Shown: one piece after another, positions 29,355 to 40,067 of the stretch
Layout of the letters: the number at the start of each line of letters is the position of its first letter
How positions within the stretch are numbered: the first letter of the stretch is position 1
NCBI RefSeq assembly: GCF_030524025.1
Contig: NZ_JAUNHI010000002.1
Span: forward strand, 1-52,162
Reading direction: 5' to 3'
Length of the DNA: 52,162 nt
Source: Actinomyces sp.
Lineage (GTDB): Bacteria > Actinomycetota > Actinomycetes > Actinomycetales > Actinomycetaceae
Notes under the pieces: generated by a model
What the model saw: the letters and a program-made list of their open reading frames with translations, nothing else
Told to the model about the DNA's origin: nothing
The model's database searches: none
Program-made: the position numbers and the translations under genes

Positions 29355-31094
29355 ATGACCCAGTCCCTCGTCAATGCTGTCGACACCGGCCTCGGCGCCG
29401 CGGTGACGGCGTGGATCGCCGAGGATCCCGATCCCACGACCCGCGCCGAGCTGTCCGGGCTCCTGGCCCGTCACGACCAGGGCGACCTGGAGGCGACCTC
29501 CGCCCTGAGCGAGGCCTTCCGCGGCCCGTTGCAGTTCGGCACGGCGGGCCTGCGGGGGCGGCTGGGCGGCGGACCCAACCGCATGAACCGGGTCGTGGTC
29601 ATCCGGGCGGCTGCCGGACTGGCCGCCTACCTGCGCGACGTGGTCGGCGAGGGATTCACCGTCGTCATCGGTTACGACGCCCGCCACGGCTCGCGCGCCT
29701 TCGCCCGCGACACCGCCAGCGTCGTCACCGGCGCGGGGGGCACCGCCCTCCTGCTCGACCGGGCCACCCCCACCCCCGTCGTCGCCTTCGCCCTGCGCCA
29801 CCTGCGTGCCGACGCCGCGGTCATGGTGACGGCCTCGCACAACCCGCCCCAGGACAACGGTTACAAGGTCTATCTCGGCGGGCGCGCCGTCACCGACGAC
29901 GGCCAGGGCGCCCAGATCGTGCCGCCCCACGACGCCGCCATCGCCGAGCGGATCGCCCGGGTCGGAGCGCTGGCCCAGGTCCCCATGCCGGAGTCCGGGT
30001 GGACGACCCTGGGTGAGGACATCGTCGAGGAGTACATCGCCCGCGCCTCCCACGCCACCGGCCTGCGCGGACCGGCGCCGCTGCGGATCGTCCTGACCGC
30101 GATGCACGGGGTCGGCGGCCGGATCTGCCGTCAGACCCTGGCCCGGGCGGGCTTCGAGGACGTCGTCGTCGTGCCCGAGCAGTTCGACTCCGACCCCGAC
30201 TTCCCGACGGTCGCCTTCCCCAACCCCGAGGAGCCCGGCGCCCTCGACCTGGCCCTGGACCTGGCGCGCAAGGTCGACGCCGACCTCGTCATCGCCAACG
30301 ACCCGGATGCGGACCGCTGCTCGGTGGCCGTCCCCGACGAGCGTGCGGCCGGGGGCTGGCGCCAGCTGACCGGCGACGAGGTCGGGGCGCTCCTGGGCCA
30401 GCAGGCGGCGGAGCTGGCGGCCTTCGCGGGCACGGGGGTGCTGGCCAACTCCGTGGTCTCCTCCCGTCTGCTGCGCCGTATCGCCCAGGCCTACGGGCTG
30501 GGGCACCGCACGACCCTGACCGGTTTCAAGTGGATCAGCCGCGTGCCGGACCTCGTCTACGGCTACGAGGAGGCCCTGGGATACTGCGTCGACCCGACGG
30601 CGGTGCGGGACAAGGACGGCATCTCGGCCTCGGTGCGGCTGGCGGTGCTCGCCTCGGTTCTGGGCCAGCAGGGCCGCAGCGTCATCGACCTGCTCGACCG
30701 GCTCGCCCGGGAGCACGGCCTGTACGCCACGAGCCCCCTGAGCGTCCGGGTCGAGGACCTGTCCTTCATCTCCAGCGCCATGCGCCGCCTGCGCACCCCC
30801 GACGGGGCGCCTCGGAGCCTGGGCGGCTCGCCGGTCGCCAAGGTCGTCGACATGCTCGATGGCGCGGCCGACGGCAACGGCGGACGCCTGCCCGCCACCG
30901 ACGGCCTCATCTTCACCACCGAGTCTAACGACCGGGTCGTCATCCGCCCCTCGGGCACCGAGCCCAAGCTCAAGTGCTACTGCGAGGTCGTCGTGCCGGT
31001 GGCCGTCGACGAGCCCGTCGACGTCGCCCGCCGGACGGCCGCCCGGCGCTTAGAGGCCATCCACGCCGACCTGCGCCGCCTGCTGGGCATCTGA
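29355..31094 (+). CDS. Phosphohexomutase-family protein, possible phosphopentomutase
   Basis: A 579-residue alpha-D-phosphohexomutase. Catalytic phosphoserine loop TASHNPPQDNG (Ser161), metal loop DPDADRC (316-322), sugar loop near GFKWISR and phosphate loop PSGTEPK (about 532-538). Family members interconvert sugar 1- and 6-phosphates (glucose or mannose); the ~580-residue PGM2-like group also includes phosphopentomutases. It faces deoC convergently, in a nucleoside-salvage region with deoA and cdd but no recognisable deoB. A role in converting deoxyribose-1-phosphate to deoxyribose-5-phosphate is therefore inferred. Leaderless start at 29355. Confidence 0.88.
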   Translation: MTQSLVNAVDTGLGAAVTAWIAEDPDPTTRAELSGLLARHDQGDLEATSALSEAFRGPLQFGTAGLRGRLGGGPNRMNRVVVIRAAAGLAAYLRDVVGEGFTVVIGYDARHGSRAFARDTASVVTGAGGTALLLDRATPTPVVAFALRHLRADAAVMVTASHNPPQDNGYKVYLGGRAVTDDGQGAQIVPPHDAAIAERIARVGALAQVPMPESGWTTLGEDIVEEYIARASHATGLRGPAPLRIVLTAMHGVGGRICRQTLARAGFEDVVVVPEQFDSDPDFPTVAFPNPEEPGALDLALDLARKVDADLVIANDPDADRCSVAVPDERAAGGWRQLTGDEVGALLGQQAAELAAFAGTGVLANSVVSSRLLRRIAQAYGLGHRTTLTGFKWISRVPDLVYGYEEALGYCVDPTAVRDKDGISASVRLAVLASVLGQQGRSVIDLLDRLAREHGLYATSPLSVRVEDLSFISSAMRRLRTPDGAPRSLGGSPVAKVVDMLDGAADGNGGRLPATDGLIFTTESNDRVVIRPSGTEPKLKCYCEVVVPVAVDEPVDVARRTAARRLEAIHADLRRLLGI

Positions 31095-31123
31095 CGGGCG
31101 GGCGCCCGGACCGCGCCGCCGGG

Positions 31124-31777
<654 letters not shown>

Positions 31778-31838
31778 GGGGAGTCCTCTCTCCTGGGGCG
31801 CGACCCGTCGTGGGACGCGTGTCGGGCACCGACTCAGG

Positions 31839-32651
31839 TTACGCGTCCTCGACCTCACAGGGCGCAATGAGGGCAAGCACCCGGGGCCAGGAGCCCAGCT
31901 CGCGGGGGCCGCGGCCCCGTCGGGCCCGCGGGGCCAGCAGGTCCAGGGCACGGACCGTCCCGGAGCCGGGCTCGTAGATGGGCACCCGCCCGGCCCCCGG
32001 GTCGGTTCGGCCGATCAGCGCCCAGGGCATGGCCAGCACGTAGTGGCGAGGAATCACCGGGCCAGCGCTCAGGGCACGTCCCAGCGCGCGACCGACCGGC
32101 CCGCCGCTGTCCGGCGCGGTCTGGGGCGCGGTCTGGGGCGTGGTCAGGGGACCGCCGGCGAGCAGGATGACGGGCAGGCCCTGCCCCAGGAGCGCACGCA
32201 CCCGCTCGACCGCTTGGTGCCACCGCTCCCCCTCGTCGCGCACAGGGCGCACGACGTAGACGGTCCCGGCCTGGTCCCAGGCCCGGGTCATCGCCGTCGC
32301 CACGGACCACGGGGCCGAGCCCAGGCGGCTCGGCCAGGGCAGGAGGCCCAGCCCGTGCTGGTTCATCCGGGTCTGGACAACCCGCTGGAGGTGGGCCAGC
32401 CGCGCAACAAGGTCCCGGCCCGGCAGCGGTCCTCCGGCCCCGGGCGGGCCGCCTGGCGTGCTCCTCGGTCCGCGCGCACCGGGTCCCAGGCCACGCAACA
32501 GTCGAGCGGCGAGGATGCAGGCGGCCCCGCAGGTCGTCGAGTCGCACTGGGTGAGGGTGACGGTGGCCCCGCAGGCCGGTCCCACACGCAGACGAGAGCT
32601 GCGGACCACGGCGCGCATCGGCTCGGGAGTGGGTCCACCCGTGTCTCTCAC
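31839..32651 (-). CDS. Papain-like (C39-like) cysteine protein of unknown role
   Basis: A 270-residue protein I cannot name. [10 protein letters not shown] places a Cys (Cys41) at the start of a helix, as in C39-like and other papain-fold peptidases; a later PRHYVLAM (His203) and IYEPGSG (Glu227) resemble the His and acidic positions of that fold. No ABC or membrane segment is attached and there is no signal peptide. [10 protein letters not shown] marks a small internal repeat. It lies between deoA and deoC on the same strand but has its own leaderless promoter. Peptidase activity is inference; the acidic residue is Glu rather than the usual Asp. Confidence 0.6.
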   Translation of the reverse strand: MRDTGGPTPEPMRAVVRSSRLRVGPACGATVTLTQCDSTTCGAACILAARLLRGLGPGARGPRSTPGGPPGAGGPLPGRDLVARLAHLQRVVQTRMNQHGLGLLPWPSRLGSAPWSVATAMTRAWDQAGTVYVVRPVRDEGERWHQAVERVRALLGQGLPVILLAGGPLTTPQTAPQTAPDSGGPVGRALGRALSAGPVIPRHYVLAMPWALIGRTDPGAGRVPIYEPGSGTVRALDLLAPRARRGRGPRELGSWPRVLALIAPCEVEDA

Positions 32652-32657
32652 GCCTCC

Positions 32658-32663
32658 ACCCTA
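32658..32663 (-). promoter_or_regulatory. -10 box of C39-like gene (leaderless), with TCAATC element
   Basis: TAGGGT on the minus strand, then GGAGGC, then GTG 32651. It is directly preceded by GAGTCAATCGTC (to about 32675), as in the promoters at 24308 and 41233. Confidence 0.55.
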
Positions 32664-32731
32664 GACGATTGACTCCCCGGGACTTGACCCACCGGAGGGA
32701 GCGGGACCCTGGCGAGCCGCGTCGCGCGGGC

Positions 32732-34069
32732 TTATACGAGCCGGTCGAGGATCACGCCGGCCTCGCGGCGGGCCATGGCCTCCTGGGCCTGCGGTGTGCC
32801 CGGGTCGGAGATGACGACCCCGCCGTCCAGGGCCTGGCGGGCACGCTCGAAGCGCTCGGGGGTCGCCGTGTGCAGGGTGAGCAGCGGCTGCCCGGCACGC
32901 ACCGCGTCACCGGGCTTGGCGTGCAGCTCCACCCCGGCCACCGCCTGGACGCCGTCCTCCTTGCGTGCCCGGCCAGCGCCCAGCCGCCAGGCGGCGACCC
33001 CGACGGCGAGCGCGTCGAGGGTCGTCAGGACACCGTCCCGCTCGGCGGCAAGAGTCTCGGTCTCGGGGGCGACCGGCAGGGGGGCATCCGGGTCCCCTCC
33101 TTGGGCGCGCAGCATGGCCCGCCACACGTCCATGGCCCGGCCGTCGGCCAGCGCGGCGTGCAGCTCGGGGACCTCGACCGGCCGGCCGGCCGCCTCGAGC
33201 ATCTCGGCGGCCAGGGCGACGGTCAGTGCGACGACGTCCTGCGGCCCGGAGCCCGCAAGCACCTCGATGCACTCGCGCACCTCGAGGGCGTTGCCGGCCG
33301 TGCGTCCCAGCGGGGTCGACATGTCGGTGAGCAGCGCGCGGGTCCTCACCCCGGCGGCGGTGCCCAGGTCCACCATCGTGCGGGCCAGGACGCGGGCCTG
33401 GTCGACCGTGGTCATGAAGGCGCCCGACCCCACCTTGACGTCCAGGACGAGCGCCCCGGTTCCCTCGGCGATCTTCTTGCTCATGATCGATGAGGCGATA
33501 AGCGGCACGCAGGAGACAGTGGCTGTCGTGTCGCGCAAGGCGTAGAGCTTCTTGTCCGCCGGGGCCAGCCCCGCCCCCGCAGCGCAGATGACGGCGCCCG
33601 GCCCCTGGGGCCCCAGAGCGGCCATCAGCTCGTCGTTGCTCATCTCGGCCCGCCACCCCGGGACCGACTCGAGCTTGTCGAGGGTCCCACCGGTGTGGCC
33701 CAAACCGCGCCCGGACAGTTGGGGAACGGCCACCCCGAAGGCGGCGACGAGCGGCGCCAGCGGCAGGGTGATCTTGTCACCCACGCCACCGGTGGAGTGC
33801 TTGTCGGCCGTGGGGCGACCCAGCCCGGAGAAGTCCATGCGCTCCCCGGAGCGGATCATCGCCTCGGTCCAGCGGGAGGTCTCGGCCAGGTCCATGCCGT
33901 TGAGGTAGATCGCCATGGCCAGGGCACTCATCTGCTCCTCGGCGACAACGCCCCGGGTGTAGGCGGCGATGACCCAGTCGATCTGCTCGTCGGTCAGCCG
34001 TCTGCCGTCGCGTTTGGCGGCGATGACCTCGACGGCGTCGAAGGGCTCGACGGAAGTGGGGGGTGTCAT
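32732..34069 (-). CDS. deoA: Thymidine phosphorylase
   Basis: A 445-residue pyrimidine-nucleoside phosphorylase. The family signature SGRGLGHTGGTLDKLE (about 118-133) is intact, with KHSTGGVGDK for phosphate binding and the C-terminal PYNP domain (HAKPGDAVRAGQPL). It converts thymidine or deoxyuridine plus phosphate to base and deoxyribose-1-phosphate. Start ATG 34069 overlaps the stop of cdd (ATGA), so translation is coupled. Confidence 0.95.
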   Translation of the reverse strand: MTPPTSVEPFDAVEVIAAKRDGRRLTDEQIDWVIAAYTRGVVAEEQMSALAMAIYLNGMDLAETSRWTEAMIRSGERMDFSGLGRPTADKHSTGGVGDKITLPLAPLVAAFGVAVPQLSGRGLGHTGGTLDKLESVPGWRAEMSNDELMAALGPQGPGAVICAAGAGLAPADKKLYALRDTTATVSCVPLIASSIMSKKIAEGTGALVLDVKVGSGAFMTTVDQARVLARTMVDLGTAAGVRTRALLTDMSTPLGRTAGNALEVRECIEVLAGSGPQDVVALTVALAAEMLEAAGRPVEVPELHAALADGRAMDVWRAMLRAQGGDPDAPLPVAPETETLAAERDGVLTTLDALAVGVAAWRLGAGRARKEDGVQAVAGVELHAKPGDAVRAGQPLLTLHTATPERFERARQALDGGVVISDPGTPQAQEAMARREAGVILDRLV

Positions 34070-34584
34070 GGTGACGGGGCTCCTGGGGGTGTCGGTCCTG
34101 GGTGGTGGCCGCGGTCAGCGCCCGGATGCCGACCGCCGACGCCCGGATGCCGGTCGTCGGCTGCGCCCAGGACGGCGGCGAGGTCGGCCTCGGTGAACCG
34201 GTCGGGCAGCACCTGGTCGATGCCGGTCCGACCACTGGGCATGGCCAAGACCATGGCGGGGTGGGCGTGCTCGCTGAGCAGCTGGCGGCAGCGTCCGCAG
34301 GGGGCGCAGGCGCACCCGCGGGCGTCGAGGCACACGAAGGCGAGCAGCCGCCCTCCCCCGGTGCGCACGAGCTCGGAGACCAGGCCGCACTCGGCGCACA
34401 AGGTCACCCCATAGCCCGCGTTCTCGACATTGCACCCCGACACCAGGCGCCCGTCCTCGACAAGGGCCGCGGCGCCGACCGGGAAGTGGGAGTAGGGCAC
34501 GTAGGCCCGGCTCATCGCCTCCATGGCCAGCTCGTGCAGACGCTGCCACACGGACTCCTCGATCTCCTCGATCTGCGGGGTCAC
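34066..34584 (-). CDS. cdd: Cytidine deaminase
   Basis: A 172-residue cytidine/deoxycytidine deaminase. NVENAGYG, the catalytic Glu65 in CAEC and the zinc cysteines Cys63, Cys96 and Cys99 (CAPCGRC) are present. It turns cytidine into uridine, feeding deoA. Standard homotetrameric CDA is about 130 residues; here a Gly/His/Pro-rich tail of about 30 residues (GVGGRHPGADRGHHPG) follows. The GTG start at 34584 overlaps the upstream permease stop (GTGA), and the 3' end overlaps deoA by 4 bp. Confidence 0.94.
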   Translation of the reverse strand: MTPQIEEIEESVWQRLHELAMEAMSRAYVPYSHFPVGAAALVEDGRLVSGCNVENAGYGVTLCAECGLVSELVRTGGGRLLAFVCLDARGCACAPCGRCRQLLSEHAHPAMVLAMPSGRTGIDQVLPDRFTEADLAAVLGAADDRHPGVGGRHPGADRGHHPGPTPPGAPSP

Positions 34585-35891
34585 GGGTAGGGCACTCCCT
34601 CGGCGGCGGGGGCCTGGACCCTGCCGACGAAGCCGGCCACGGCCAGGACCGTGACGACGTAGGGGATCATGAGGATGAGGTTGGCCGGGATGGGCGAGCC
34701 GACCACCGACAGGGTCTGCCCGATCGAGGTCGCGAAGCCGAACAGCAGGGCGGCGTACAGGGTGCCCAGGGGCCTCCACGCCCCCAGGATCATGGCCGCC
34801 AGGGCGATGTACCCGTTGCCCGCCGACATGTCCTTGGTGAAGGCCAGGCCGGAGCCGACGGTGAAGAAGGCTCCCCCCAGCCCGGCCAGCGCGCCGCCGA
34901 GCACGAGGTTGTTGATGCGGGTGCGCATGACGTTGATGCCCACCGTGTCGGCGGCCTTGGGGTGCTCGCCGCAGGCCCGCATCCGCAGCCCCCAGCGGGA
35001 GCGGAAGAGCATGAAGGACAGCACCGCCACCGCCAGGTACATGAGGTAGATGAGGATCGTCTGGCGGAACAGCACCGGACCGATGAGGGGGATCTCCGAG
35101 AGCAGCGGCACGGCCAGGGTGGGCAGCCGCTGGGCGGAGTTGAGGCGCCCGGGGTCCTGGGTCAGGACCGTGGAGAACAGGAAGCCGGTCACGCCCAGGA
35201 CGAGCACGTTGAGCACGACGCCGACGACGATCTGGTTGACCCGGTACTTCAGCCCGAACAGGCCCAGGAGCAGGGCGACCATGACGCCGGCCAGGGGCGC
35301 GGCGAGCATGCCGAGCCAGGGGTTCCTCGTCGTCGAGGCGACGACGGCGCCCAGGAAGGCCCCGCCCAGGAGCTGGCCCTCAATGGCGATGTTGATCGTG
35401 CCGCTGCGCTCGCCGACAACTCCCGCCAGCCCGCCGAAGACCAGCGGCACGGACAGGGCCAGCGTCGAGCTGAGGATGGTGACCAGCGGCATGACGGAGT
35501 CGCGGCCGGCGCCCGCCCAGGTGAGGAAGCCCAGGGCGAAGACGAGGCCGAGGGTCAGTCCCAGCCATGCTGGGACGGGCCTGCGGGCGTGGGCTCGGGT
35601 GATGGCGACCACGCTCAACGCTGCCGCCGCGAGTGCCAGGACGAGCAGGGTCGGGCGGGAGGGCAGGACGGGGTTGGTGACCTGGAGGAGGTCGGCGGAG
35701 GTCGACAGCTTGAAGGTCGTCTCGCCGTCAGCGGTGGCGGCCATGATCAGGGACAGCAGGACGACGAGGAGACCCGCCACCGGTAGCTTGAGGTCCATCG
35801 GCTCCCGGCGCAGGACGGCCTGCGAGGGCTCGCCGGCGCTCCGGCCGCCCTCCGACCGGGGGCTGCGGAGGGACTGCGTGGCTGCGGTCAT
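34581..35891 (-). CDS. Nucleoside ABC transporter permease (NupQ/YufQ type)
   Basis: A 436-residue permease of the branched-chain/BMP-associated family with about ten membrane helices. The segment GLAGVVGERSGTINIAIEG is a hallmark of the second permease of BMP-type nucleoside importers. It pairs with the permease encoded just upstream. The start is 3 nt after the upstream stop, and the end overlaps cdd by 4 bp, so transporter and deaminase are one operon. Confidence 0.92.
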   Translation of the reverse strand: MTAATQSLRSPRSEGGRSAGEPSQAVLRREPMDLKLPVAGLLVVLLSLIMAATADGETTFKLSTSADLLQVTNPVLPSRPTLLVLALAAAALSVVAITRAHARRPVPAWLGLTLGLVFALGFLTWAGAGRDSVMPLVTILSSTLALSVPLVFGGLAGVVGERSGTINIAIEGQLLGGAFLGAVVASTTRNPWLGMLAAPLAGVMVALLLGLFGLKYRVNQIVVGVVLNVLVLGVTGFLFSTVLTQDPGRLNSAQRLPTLAVPLLSEIPLIGPVLFRQTILIYLMYLAVAVLSFMLFRSRWGLRMRACGEHPKAADTVGINVMRTRINNLVLGGALAGLGGAFFTVGSGLAFTKDMSAGNGYIALAAMILGAWRPLGTLYAALLFGFATSIGQTLSVVGSPIPANLILMIPYVVTVLAVAGFVGRVQAPAAEGVPYP

Positions 35892-35894
35892 GTT

Positions 35895-37168
35895 TCAGGC
35901 CTCCTGGGCGACGGCGGTCGGGGTCGTGCGGCGGCGCTTCCACGATCCGGGCGCCGGCAGACGGTAGATGGCCCGGACCAGCGGCGGCGCCGCGATGAAC
36001 AGCACGATGGTGGACTGGAGGACGAGGACGATGTCGATGGGCGTGCCGGTGGCGGCCTGCATCGTCTTGCCCCCGGCACTCAGCGCACCGAAGAGCAGGC
36101 CCGCCAGGACCGTGCCCAGGGGCGTCGAGCGTCCCAGGAGCGCCACCGTCAGCGCGTCGAAGCCGATCGACCCCGCCACCGAGCCGGTCAGGATGTGCTC
36201 GGTGCCCAGGGCCGGGGCGGTAGCCGCCAGGCCGCACAGGGCACCGGAGACGATCATGACGACGGCGGTGACGCGGGGCACGTTGATCCCGGCGGTCCGG
36301 GCGGCGTCGGGGTTGAGGCCCACCGCCCGGGACTGGAAGCCGAACTGGCTGCGCTCCAGGAGCCACCAGACGAGGACTGCCGCCACCAGTGCGATGAGGA
36401 AGCCCAGGTGGAGCCGGAAGCCCGACCCGAGCAGGAGGGGATAGCGGGCGGAGTCCGCCGCGGGCAGGGACTGGGGGTTGGCGTTGCCCTCCCCGATGAA
36501 GGCCTCGGTGGTCAGGGCGTGCGCCAGGAGGTAACCGGCCACCGAGTTGAGCATGATCGTCGTGATGACCTCGCTCGCCCCGGTCGTGGCGCGCAGGATC
36601 CCCGGGATCGCGCCCCAGGCGGCCCCGCCGAGGATCGAGGCGAGGATCGCGACGATGAGGTGGAGGCCTGCGGGCAGGTTCCAGGCGAAGGCGACGTAGC
36701 CCCCCGCCATGGCGCCCAGGATGATCTGGCCCTGGCCACCGATGTTGAACAGGCCGGCGCGGAAGGCCAGCGCCATCCCCAGGCCCGAGAGGATGAGCGG
36801 TGTCGCCACGGTCAGGGTCTCGGTGATGGGGCGCAGCATGCGGGTGGGCGTGGCGGCCTGCCAGTTGAACAGCGAGCCGCGCAGCAGCGCCGAGTACGCC
36901 TCGGTCAGCGAGGTGCCCACGGCGCCCAGGAAGTCCGATGGGCGGGCCAGGAGGTAGCCGGCGGTGGTGCGCACGTCCTCGTCGGCGATGAGCACGAGCA
37001 CCGAGCCGAGGATGAGGGCGGTGACGACCGCCAGGACACCCATGAGGGCCGAGGACTCGGCGACCTGGCGCAGCAGCGAGGGTCCGGTGCGGTCGGCCTG
37101 ACCGCCCGTTGAGCCGGTCGTCTCCTCCCGACTGGTCGTGGCCGCTGCCGCGGGGGTGGTCGGCTCGC

Positions 37169-37172
<4 letters not shown>
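35895..37172 (-). CDS. Nucleoside ABC transporter permease (NupP/YufP type)
   Basis: A 425-residue permease. A 30-residue Ser/Thr/Ala-rich N-terminus precedes about nine membrane helices. ALAFRAGLFNIGGQGQI and GASEVITTIMLN are typical of the first permease in BMP-type nucleoside or riboside importers. GAGGAGG lies 4 nt before ATG 37172, the strongest ribosome site in this operon, and the start overlaps the ATPase stop (ATGA). Confidence 0.92.
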
Positions 37173-38740
<1,568 letters not shown>

Positions 38741-38797
38741 GAGCGGCTCGCTTCCTGGGGGTCTGCGGTGGTGCGGGGCGTTGGCCGGGAGGGTAGC

Positions 38798-38829
38798 GGC
38801 CGCCGTCGCCCGAGAAGACGACGGCGGCC
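38798..38829 (-). terminator. Intercistronic hairpin between binding-protein and ATPase genes
   Basis: A perfect 11-bp stem, GGCCGCCGTCG and its complement, with a 10-nt loop, lies between the BMP lipoprotein stop and the ATPase start. With no T-tract it may be a partial terminator or an mRNA-stabilising element that raises binding-protein yield. Confidence 0.55.
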
Positions 38830-38854
38830 TGCGGGCCCTCCGCCCGGCCCGGGC

Positions 38855-39928
38855 TCAGGACGGATCGTAGGGGGTGGTCACCGTGAGAGAGCCGTCGATG
38901 AGCTGCTGCTCGAGCTCCTCGACCTTGGTCTGGACCTCGGCCGGGACCTTGGACTCCCACTCGTGGTAAGGGGCGATGGAGACCCCGGAGTTCTCGACGT
39001 TGCCGATGTAGGGCTCGGAGGAGAATCCCTCCCCGGAAACGGTCTGCTCAATCGTGTCGTAGACGGCGGCGCCGATCTCCTTGACCACGGAGGTCATGAT
39101 GTAGGAACCGCCCTCGGTCGACTCGTAGCCGTCGGCGTCCACCCAGATGATGCCCAGGTCGCCGCCGGCGGCCTGGACAGTCGAGATCGTCCCGGCCCCA
39201 GCGTTGCCCGCCACCGGCAGGATGATGTCGGCGCCCTGGGACAGGAAGCCCTCCGTCAGCTGCTGGGCCTTCGAGGTGTTGGAGAAATCGCCGACGAAGG
39301 CGCCGGTGCTCGGGTTGGCCGGGTCCCACCCCAGGACCTTGACCGAGGTGCCGTTGTCCTCGTTGTACCGGGTCACGCCCTGGTAGAAGCCCTCCATGAA
39401 GATCTGGACGGTGGGGATGGCCAGGCCGCCGTAGGTGGCCACGGTGCCGGTCTTGGTCGTGCCGGCCGCCGCGTAGCCCGCGAGGTAGGCGGCCTCCGCG
39501 GTGTTGAAGATGAGGGGCTTGGCGTTGTCCATCTCCGAGCCGAAGGTCGAGTCGATGAGGGCGAAGTCGACCTCCGGGTTGGCCTCGGCGGCGGCGGTGA
39601 TCGGGTCGGCGAGCTTGAAGCCCACGCCGATGATCATGTCGCAGTTCTGGTCGAGCAGCGAGTCGATGTTCGTCGTGTAGTCGGCGTTGGACTTGGACTC
39701 CACGGTGATGGTCTTGATGCCCAGCTCGGACTTGGCCCGGTCCAGGCCCTCCTTGCCGGACTGGTTGAAGGACTGGTCGTTGAAACCGCCCTCGTCGGAG
39801 ACCATGCAGGCGATGTAGTCCGAGGATGCGCCAGAGTCCGTGGCGGAGTCGCTCGGGGCGGCACCGCAGGCCGCCAGGGACAGAGCGGCGGCCGTGCCGA
39901 GCGCCAGGGCGGAGTATGTCTTCTTCAC
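38855..39928 (-). CDS. BMP-family nucleoside-binding lipoprotein
   Basis: A 357-residue BMP/PnrA-like lipoprotein. The signal peptide is short (KKTYSALALGTAAALSLAAC) with lipobox LAAC and Cys21 as lipid anchor. SDEGGFNDQSFNQSGKEGL is the classic nucleoside-binding opening of the family. It would capture nucleosides outside the membrane for the permease pair. GTG start at 39928 with GGAGA 7 nt upstream; a TATCCT at 39998-40003 (minus strand) may be its -10 box. It is first in the nucleoside-salvage operon. Confidence 0.94.
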   Translation of the reverse strand: MKKTYSALALGTAAALSLAACGAAPSDSATDSGASSDYIACMVSDEGGFNDQSFNQSGKEGLDRAKSELGIKTITVESKSNADYTTNIDSLLDQNCDMIIGVGFKLADPITAAAEANPEVDFALIDSTFGSEMDNAKPLIFNTAEAAYLAGYAAAGTTKTGTVATYGGLAIPTVQIFMEGFYQGVTRYNEDNGTSVKVLGWDPANPSTGAFVGDFSNTSKAQQLTEGFLSQGADIILPVAGNAGAGTISTVQAAGGDLGIIWVDADGYESTEGGSYIMTSVVKEIGAAVYDTIEQTVSGEGFSSEPYIGNVENSGVSIAPYHEWESKVPAEVQTKVEELEQQLIDGSLTVTTPYDPS

Positions 39929-39997
39929 AGCGAGTTCTCCATGGGGGATGTGGACGGGTGGGTCGTTCGACGCGACGGTGCGCCGACGTACTGGACC

Positions 39998-40003
39998 AGG
40001 ATA
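39998..40003 (-). promoter_or_regulatory. Possible -10 box of the nucleoside-transport operon
   Basis: TATCCT on the minus strand, giving a leader of about 60 nt. No clear -35 box. Confidence 0.35.
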
Positions 40004-40067
40004 GACGCTCCGCCGACCTGTCCGCCCCACGTGCCCCGCGGGCCGCCCCGCCGCCCCTGCGGCGCCC

